Shown here in pieces: positions 58,818 to 64,000 of a DNA stretch of 64,000 nucleotides. Every line of letters starts with the position of its first letter. Position 1 is the first letter of the stretch. The notes under the pieces were generated by a model. That model was not told where the DNA came from. It saw only the letters and a program-made list of their open reading frames with translations, and searched no databases. This stretch comes from JBPYFK01 sp051984675 (lineage in GTDB: Bacteria; Actinomycetota; Actinomycetes; Mycobacteriales; Pseudonocardiaceae), in contig JBPYFK010000102.1 of assembly GCA_051984675.1 (NCBI GenBank), positions 1-64,000 of the forward strand, read 5' to 3'. A program made the translations under genes and the position numbers.

Positions 58818-59090
58818 AGGCGGGTTCTCCTTCGCGTGCCATGGCGACGATCGCGGGGGTCGTCGGCTCTGCTTCCCCTGCCTGCGTCCGAACCGTCCAC
58901 AGTGCGTCGCCTCGTTTGCTGCCAGGGTATCGATCCAGCGCACCAACCCTGGTTGCGGGGTTCCCGCGAAACAGCGCACACGGTCGTTCCGATCAATGCT
59001 TCGCCTGGCGTGGAGGGGGTGATCCGTACTAGCGTCTGGCGTACCGACCAGCCGGTCTTGATCGCGCTCACGACGTAAGGAGCGCCGCCC

Positions 59091-60197
59091 ATGCGCGCTG
59101 CAGTGCACACCGGTCCGGGAAAGCCGCTGGTAGTCGAGGAACTCGCCGAACCGGTGCCGAAGGCCGGCGAGGTCGCCATCGACGTGGTCTCCTGCGGCGC
59201 CTGCCACACCGACCTGCACGTCCTCAAGGGCGAACTGCCGTTCCCGGTGCCCGCAGTACTCGGGCATGAGGTCGCCGGGGTGGTGGCCGAGATCGGTGCT
59301 GGCGTCGATCATGTGGCCGTCGGCGAGCGGGTCGTCACCAGCTTCATCATGCCCTGCGGCCGGTGCCGGCAATGCCGTGGCGGCAACGAGGACCTCTGCG
59401 TGAACTTCTTCGCCTACAACCGCGGCGCCGGCCAGCTCTACGACGGGCAGACCAGACTCTTCCGCCCGGGCGGCGAACCCGTGTGGATGTACTCGATGGG
59501 CGGGTTGGCGGAGCGGGCCGTGACCCCGGCGACGTCGGTGTACCCGGTCCCCGAGGGGGTCGAGCTAGCCGAGGTCGCGTCCGTGGGCTGCTCCACGATG
59601 ACCGCCTACGGCGCGCTGCGCAACGCCGCGGACGTCCGAGTCGGTGACGCCGTTGCCGTGGTCGCGACCGGCGGAGTCGGGCTGGCGTTGGTGCAGCTCG
59701 CGGCGGTGTTCGGGGCGTCAGTGATCGTGGCGGTGGACATCGACGACGGCAAACTCGCGAACGCGCGGCAACTCGGCGCGACGCACACGGTGAACTCCGC
59801 GGCGGTCGACGCACCAGCGGCGATTCGCGAGATCACCGATGGTCGTGGGGTCGATGTGGCCTTCGAGGCGCTCGGGAACGCGACCACCTTCGCCGTAGCC
59901 CGTGATTCCGTTGTCGAGGGTGGGCAGGTCGTCATGGTCGGCATCGCACCGGCCGGCACCACCGGCGAGATCGACCTCGCAGGGCTCGCCAAGCGCAAAC
60001 TCCAGATCAAAGGCTCGTACGGCGCCAAGCCCCAACGGGACATGCCCGTGCTGCTCGATCTGATCGCACGGGGCCGGCTGCGACCGCAGGACACCGTGAG
60101 CCGCCATTACCCGTTCGAGCAGGTCCAGGACGCGTACGACGCGCTCCGCAAGGGTGAGGTCGTCGGCCGCGCGGTCGTCGACATCCGCCCGTCATGA
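59091..60197 (+). CDS. Zinc-dependent alcohol dehydrogenase (MDR family)
   Basis: A 368-residue medium-chain dehydrogenase. Catalytic zinc ligands lie in CGACHTD and GHEVAGVV, structural-zinc cysteines in CGRCRQCRGGNEDLC, and the NAD-binding loop in ATGGVGLALVQLA. The ATG follows AAGGAG. The best match by memory is to actinobacterial class III-like or NDMA-type dehydrogenases, but the alcohol or aldehyde substrate cannot be read. It converges on DUF4233. Confidence 0.92.
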   Translation: MRAAVHTGPGKPLVVEELAEPVPKAGEVAIDVVSCGACHTDLHVLKGELPFPVPAVLGHEVAGVVAEIGAGVDHVAVGERVVTSFIMPCGRCRQCRGGNEDLCVNFFAYNRGAGQLYDGQTRLFRPGGEPVWMYSMGGLAERAVTPATSVYPVPEGVELAEVASVGCSTMTAYGALRNAADVRVGDAVAVVATGGVGLALVQLAAVFGASVIVAVDIDDGKLANARQLGATHTVNSAAVDAPAAIREITDGRGVDVAFEALGNATTFAVARDSVVEGGQVVMVGIAPAGTTGEIDLAGLAKRKLQIKGSYGAKPQRDMPVLLDLIARGRLRPQDTVSRHYPFEQVQDAYDALRKGEVVGRAVVDIRPS

Positions 60198-60257
60198 TCG
60201 GGCGGCCCAGCGCGGTCGCCGTGATCCATGCACCCCTGTGCGGCGACCGGGCGCGAC

Positions 60258-60797
60258 TCACTCCGCAGGGGGGTAGCCGGGTGGGTGGCCGAGCTGGTCC
60301 GCCAGAAGGCCCTCGCGCATGCGCTTCGCGACGTCGCGGCGAACGTAAAGGATGTAGCCCCAGATCGCGGCGAACACCACGCCCATCGCCCCGACCGCGA
60401 GACTGACCACAAGACACGCCACGGCAACGACTTGGAGCGCGAGCGCGGCCCCAAGCCCCCAACGCCGTCGTTGCACGAACGCCGCCAGCAACATCAACAC
60501 CGCCAGCACGGCAACGGCCGTGACAACGATGCCTCCCGAAACCACGAGCAGGGCCAGAGCGAACACGATGGACTCCAGCACCAGGGTCCCCGCCATCACC
60601 CCGCGCAAGCCCTTCCACGGGTCCCGCACGTTCGGCGGTGGGACCGGAAGCCCGGCCTCCGCTGCCGGCCTGCGGCTCTCCGCCGTCTCCGAACTCTCAG
60701 CGGTCTCGGCCGCCCCGGTGGCCCCGGCGCTTTCTGCCTGCTCACCGCCGGGATTCGCCTCCAGACGTCCCGCCGGGGTGTCTTCCGGGCGACTCAT
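60258..60797 (-). CDS. DUF4233 membrane protein
   Basis: A 179-residue protein. An acidic/Ala-rich N-terminus (50 residues) precedes PWKGLRGVMAGTLVLESIVF, the family's first conserved segment, and about four hydrophobic helices. DUF4233 genes are regularly found directly after folC in actinobacteria, as here (ATGA overlap with the folC stop). Function is unknown. Confidence 0.88.
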   Translation of the reverse strand: MSRPEDTPAGRLEANPGGEQAESAGATGAAETAESSETAESRRPAAEAGLPVPPPNVRDPWKGLRGVMAGTLVLESIVFALALLVVSGGIVVTAVAVLAVLMLLAAFVQRRRWGLGAALALQVVAVACLVVSLAVGAMGVVFAAIWGYILYVRRDVAKRMREGLLADQLGHPPGYPPAE

Positions 60798-62161
60798 AGC
60801 GGCTCCTTGCCGAACAACGCGCGCGCCTCTCCTGCTGTCACGACCGAGCCGGTGATCACCACTCCGCCGCCGGCCACACCCTCCGCCGGTTCGGTGGTCT
60901 CCTCGGCCAGCTGGATCGCCGTTTCCACGGCGTCGTCCAGCCGGGACTCCACCACGATGCGGTCCGGACCGAAGATGTCCTTCGCCAGCGACGCCAGGGC
61001 ATCCGCGTCCATCGCGCGCGAGGACGAGTTCGTGGTCACCACGAGTTCCTCCAGCACCGGCTCCAGCTCGGCCAGGATGCCACCGGCGTCCTTGTCCGCG
61101 AGCACCGACACCACGCCGATCAGCCGGCGGAAGGAGAACTCCGAGCTCAGGGCGTCGGCGAGCGCACGCGCGCCGTGCGGATTGTGCGCCGAGTCCAGCA
61201 GCACCGTGGGCGCAGTACGCACCCGCTCCAGCCGCCCGGGCGTGACCACCCCGGCGAACGCCTCGCGGACCGTGTCGGCCTGGAGCTGGTGCTCCGCTCC
61301 GGCACCGAAGAACGCCTCCGCCGCCGCCAGCGCCAGCGCCGCGTTGCGGGCCTGGTGTTCGCCGTGCAGCGGAAGAAAGACCTCGTCGTAGACGGCGCCG
61401 AGCCCTTGCAGCCGCAGCATCTGACCGCCGACCGCCACGGTCCGCTCCAGCACGCCGAACTCGTGGCCCTCACGGGCCACCGTCGCGTCCACCTCGGCCA
61501 CTCGACGCATGATCGCCTGCTCGGCTTCCGGGACCTGCGCGGCCAGCACGACCACCGACCCCGCTTTGATGACGCCGGCCTTCTCGGCGGCGATGCCAGC
61601 GATGTCGCTGCCCAGGTACTCGGCGTGGTCCAGCGAGACCGGGCAGACCACGGCGACCTGAGCGTCGGCGACGTTGGTGGCATCCCAACTCCCGCCAAGT
61701 CCGACCTCCAGCACCGCCGCTTCCACTGGGGCCTCGGCGAAGGCGGCGAACGCCATCCCGGTGAGCACCTCGAACTTGCTCATCGGCACGTCATGGTTGG
61801 AGTCCACAATGGACACGTAGGGTGCCACGTCCCGGTAGGCCTCGACGTAGCCGGCCGGGCTGATCGGAGCACCGTCGATGCTGATCCGCTCGGTCGCCAG
61901 CTGCAGGTGCGGGCTGGTGTAACGGCCTACGCGCAGCCCCACCCTGCTGAGCAGGGCGTCAAGCATCCGGGACGTGGACGACTTCCCGTTCGTCCCCGCT
62001 ACATGCAGCACCGGGTAGTGCCGCTGCGGCTCGGCGAGCAGGTCGGTCAGCGCCTTGATCCGCTCCAGCGACGGCTCGATCTTGGTTTCCGGCCAGCGCT
62101 CGTTGAGCTCCGCCTCGACCACGCGAAGCTCGTCCAACGCACCGGGGTCCGTGCCGGGCAA
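60794..62161 (-). CDS. folC: Folylpolyglutamate synthase/dihydrofolate synthase
   Basis: A 455-residue Mur-ligase-fold enzyme that adds glutamates to folates (and to dihydropteroate). It has the P-loop HVAGTNGKSSTSRML, SPHLQLATERI, the GLGGSWDATNV segment and SAHNPHGARALADAL at the C-terminal domain. The only upstream option in frame is TTG 62161 with GGGAG 7 nt before it; a TAG stop precedes it immediately. It is overlapped by DUF4233 downstream. One GTCCANNNTGGAC lies at 61802. Confidence 0.94.
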   Translation of the reverse strand: MPGTDPGALDELRVVEAELNERWPETKIEPSLERIKALTDLLAEPQRHYPVLHVAGTNGKSSTSRMLDALLSRVGLRVGRYTSPHLQLATERISIDGAPISPAGYVEAYRDVAPYVSIVDSNHDVPMSKFEVLTGMAFAAFAEAPVEAAVLEVGLGGSWDATNVADAQVAVVCPVSLDHAEYLGSDIAGIAAEKAGVIKAGSVVVLAAQVPEAEQAIMRRVAEVDATVAREGHEFGVLERTVAVGGQMLRLQGLGAVYDEVFLPLHGEHQARNAALALAAAEAFFGAGAEHQLQADTVREAFAGVVTPGRLERVRTAPTVLLDSAHNPHGARALADALSSEFSFRRLIGVVSVLADKDAGGILAELEPVLEELVVTTNSSSRAMDADALASLAKDIFGPDRIVVESRLDDAVETAIQLAEETTEPAEGVAGGGVVITGSVVTAGEARALFGKEPL

Positions 62162-62240
62162 CTACTCACTCCCACGTTCCGTGACGGCAGATGTCTTAGT
62201 AGAAGTCTACGGCCCGGTGAGCTGGCGCTTGTGGTGGTGG

Positions 62241-62288
62241 CAGTATGGGAACCTTCCTGTCACCGGTGGTAGGAAGGTTCCCATGCTG
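62241..62288. repeat. Dispersed palindromic (REP-like) element, copy E (inverted pair)
   Basis: ATGGGAACCTTCCT (62245-62258) and AGGAAGGTTCCCAT (62271-62284) form a perfect 14-bp stem around a 12-nt loop, with weaker outer pairing. It lies 11 bp after the valS stop on the minus strand, in terminator position. Confidence 0.9.
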
Positions 62289-62298
62289 TCAACCGTCG

Positions 62299-64000
62299 TC
62301 ACCGAGCCGGCAGGGACGCCAACCGCGCGTTGATGCGTTCGATGTCGGCAACCGCCGTCTCCCTCCGCTGCTTGATCTTGTCGACCACCTCGGCCGGGGC
62401 CTTGTCGGTGAACGCCGGGTTGGACAGCTTCTTGTCCACCCCGGCCAGTTCCTTCTCCGCCGCCGCGAGGTCCTTGGTCAGCCGCTTGCGCTCGGCGTCC
62501 ACGTCGATCGCACCAGAGAGGTCCAGCTCCACGGTAACGGTGTCACCGGCGGGCAGGCCCACCTCGATCGACGCGGACGGCGTGAACGACTCGCCCGGTT
62601 CGGTGATCCTGGTCAGCGTGCGGACCGCCGGCTCGTGGACGCCCAACCCCGCGGCCGTCGCGCCGACGAGCTTGGCCGCGACCTTCTGCCCAGGCTTGAG
62701 CCCCTGGTCGGAGCGGAACCGGCGGATCTCGGTGACCAGCTTCTGAACCGCCAGGATGCGCTGCGCGGCCTCCTCGTCCGGTTGCGCACCGCTCGACTTC
62801 GGCCACTGTGCCACCACCAGCGACTCACCGCCGGTGAGCGTGGTCCACAGCTTCTCGGTGACGAACGGAATCGTCGGGTGCAGAAGCCGGAGCAGGACGT
62901 CGAGCACATGCCCGAGCACCGCGCGGGTATGTTCGGCGCGCTGATCGCCTTCGTCGATCTGGACCTTGGACAGCTCGACGTACCAATCGCAGAACTCGTC
63001 CCAGGTGAAGTGGTAGAGCGCCTCGGTGGACTTGGCGAACTGGAAGTCCTCCAGCAGTTCGTCCACTTCGGTCACCAGCGCGTCCGCGCGGTCGAGGATC
63101 CACCGGTCGGCGTCGGTGAGCTCGCGACGCGCGGGCAGCGTCCCGGACACGTTCGCGCCCTTGCTGAGCGCGAACCGGGTGGCGTTCCACAGCTTGGTGG
63201 TGAAGCTCCGGGAGCCGGCCACCCACTCGTCGCTGATCGGCACGTCGGTACCGGGGTTGGCGCCCCGGGCCAGCGTGAAGCGCAGCGCGTCGGTGCCGTA
63301 GTCGTCCATCCACTGCAACGGGTCGACCGTGTTGCCCGCGGACTTCGACATCTTCTTGCCGTACTTGTCCCGGACCATGCCGTGCAGGGCGATGACGTTG
63401 AACGGCACGGACTCCCGCGGACCACGATCAGCCATCGCGTACAGCCCGAACATCATCATCCGGGCGACCCAGAAGAACAGGATGTCGTAGCCGGTGACGA
63501 GCACGCTGGTCGGGTAGAACTTGTGCAGTTCCGGCGTGTCGTCCGGCCAACCCATTGTGGAGAACGGCCACAGGCCCGAGGAGAACCAGGTGTCCAGCAC
63601 GTCCTCGTCCTGACGCCAGCCCTCGCCGGTCGGCGGCTGCTCGTCCGGGCCGACGCAGACGACCTCGCCGTTCGGCCCGTACCAGATCGGGATGCGGTGG
63701 CCCCACCACAACTGCCGGGAGATCGCCCAGTCGTGCAGGTTGTCCACCCAGTCGAAGTAGCGCTTGGCCATCTCGGGCGGGTGCACCTGCACCCGGCCGT
63801 CGCGGACGGCGTCCCCGGCTGCGCGGGCCAGCGGGCCGACCTTGACGAACCACTGCAACGACAGTCGAGGCTCGATCGGCTCCTTGGACCGCGAGCTGTG
63901 ACCGACGCTGTGCACGTACGGTCGTTTCTCGGCGATGATGCGGCCCTGCGCGCGCAGCGCCTCCCGCACGGCGACGCGCGCCTCGAACCGGTCCATGCCG
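62299..64000 (-). CDS. valS: Valine--tRNA ligase, C-terminal part
   Basis: The frame is open to the window edge, so the N-terminus lies outside; about 567 residues are visible. They include part of the editing-side sequence (RLSLQWFVKV), WWGHRIPIWYG, the catalytic YGKKMSKSAGN (KMSKS), the anticodon-binding domain and the C-terminal coiled-coil arm (LTKDLAAAEKELAGVDKKLS). It charges tRNA-Val and edits Thr. It is followed by the palindromic element of copy E and then folC, the same order as in mycobacteria. Confidence 0.97.
   Translation of the reverse strand, partial: GMDRFEARVAVREALRAQGRIIAEKRPYVHSVGHSSRSKEPIEPRLSLQWFVKVGPLARAAGDAVRDGRVQVHPPEMAKRYFDWVDNLHDWAISRQLWWGHRIPIWYGPNGEVVCVGPDEQPPTGEGWRQDEDVLDTWFSSGLWPFSTMGWPDDTPELHKFYPTSVLVTGYDILFFWVARMMMFGLYAMADRGPRESVPFNVIALHGMVRDKYGKKMSKSAGNTVDPLQWMDDYGTDALRFTLARGANPGTDVPISDEWVAGSRSFTTKLWNATRFALSKGANVSGTLPARRELTDADRWILDRADALVTEVDELLEDFQFAKSTEALYHFTWDEFCDWYVELSKVQIDEGDQRAEHTRAVLGHVLDVLLRLLHPTIPFVTEKLWTTLTGGESLVVAQWPKSSGAQPDEEAAQRILAVQKLVTEIRRFRSDQGLKPGQKVAAKLVGATAAGLGVHEPAVRTLTRITEPGESFTPSASIEVGLPAGDTVTVELDLSGAIDVDAERKRLTKDLAAAEKELAGVDKKLSNPAFTDKAPAEVVDKIKQRRETAVADIERINARLASLPAR

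Noticed and set aside
1..64000. CRISPR arrays, insertion sequences, prophage genes, tRNA or rRNA genes
   Set aside because: I looked for spaced direct repeats, transposase or integrase motifs and the tRNA T-loop pattern and found none that hold up.

Overview
This window is a high-GC actinobacterial chromosome segment. GTG starts, 4-nt start/stop overlaps and G/C-ending codons are pervasive. The gene order (sulfite reductase-cysH, lepA, rpsT, holA, comEC/comEA, degV, phosphatase, rsfS, nadD, proA, proB, obg, rpmA, rplU, rne, ndk, folC, valS) follows the backbone known from Mycobacterium tuberculosis. The small zf-HC3-like protein, the SseB/ADP-ribosylglycohydrolase fusion and the general style suggest a Pseudonocardiales organism (Saccharopolyspora/Amycolatopsis-like). 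That placement is inference. No prophage, insertion sequence, CRISPR array, tRNA or rRNA was seen.

Layout. 1-4.9 kb: a tightly coupled assimilatory sulfate operon (sulfite reductase, zinc-ribbon protein, cysH, possible 33-aa ORF, cysD, cysN, sirohydrochlorin chelatase). CysN has no APS-kinase domain and CysH carries iron-sulfur cysteines, so the pathway reads as direct APS reduction. 5-9.7 kb: a 1521-aa protein with an SseB-like N-terminus and three ADP-ribosylglycohydrolase domains, the third lacking its metal-binding aspartates. 9.8-11.4 kb: enoyl-CoA hydratase, then a barstar operon with two tiny membrane proteins. 11.5-16.4 kb: a valine-catabolism operon (mmsA, acyl-CoA dehydrogenase, 3-hydroxyisobutyryl-CoA hydrolase, mmsB). 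16.6-20.3 kb: GNAT, MOSC, RDD, nitronate monooxygenase and zf-HC3-like genes. 20.4-25.2 kb: aceA divergent from ramB, and a succinate-semialdehyde-type dehydrogenase.

25-33 kb: lepA, a methyltransferase, a VOC protein, an EamA transporter, rpsT, holA, and thrC behind a SAM-I (S-box) riboswitch. 33-38 kb: a CRP-type palindrome, a 12-codon leader ORF coupled to a Tat lipoprotein gene, a TetR regulator, and comEC/comEA with two perfect DnaA boxes upstream. 38-48 kb: degV, phosphatase, rsfS, nadD, proA, a RecQ-phosphoribosyltransferase-like fusion, proB, obg, rpmA, rplU. 48-50.7 kb: a three-gene envelope operon (DUF6230, DUF6114, alanine/proline-rich secreted protein) with a readable promoter. 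51-64 kb: rne with an IF-2-N-like N-terminus, a split radical-SAM pair, ndk, GNAT, an alcohol dehydrogenase, DUF4233, folC and the C-terminal part of valS.

Two patterns cut across the genes. A palindromic REP-like element of about 29 bp occurs at five places, usually just after stop codons and once inside the DUF6114 coding tail. A short palindrome, TCCANNNTGGA, recurs in coding regions always in the same reading phase, with A/T-ending codons inside it.
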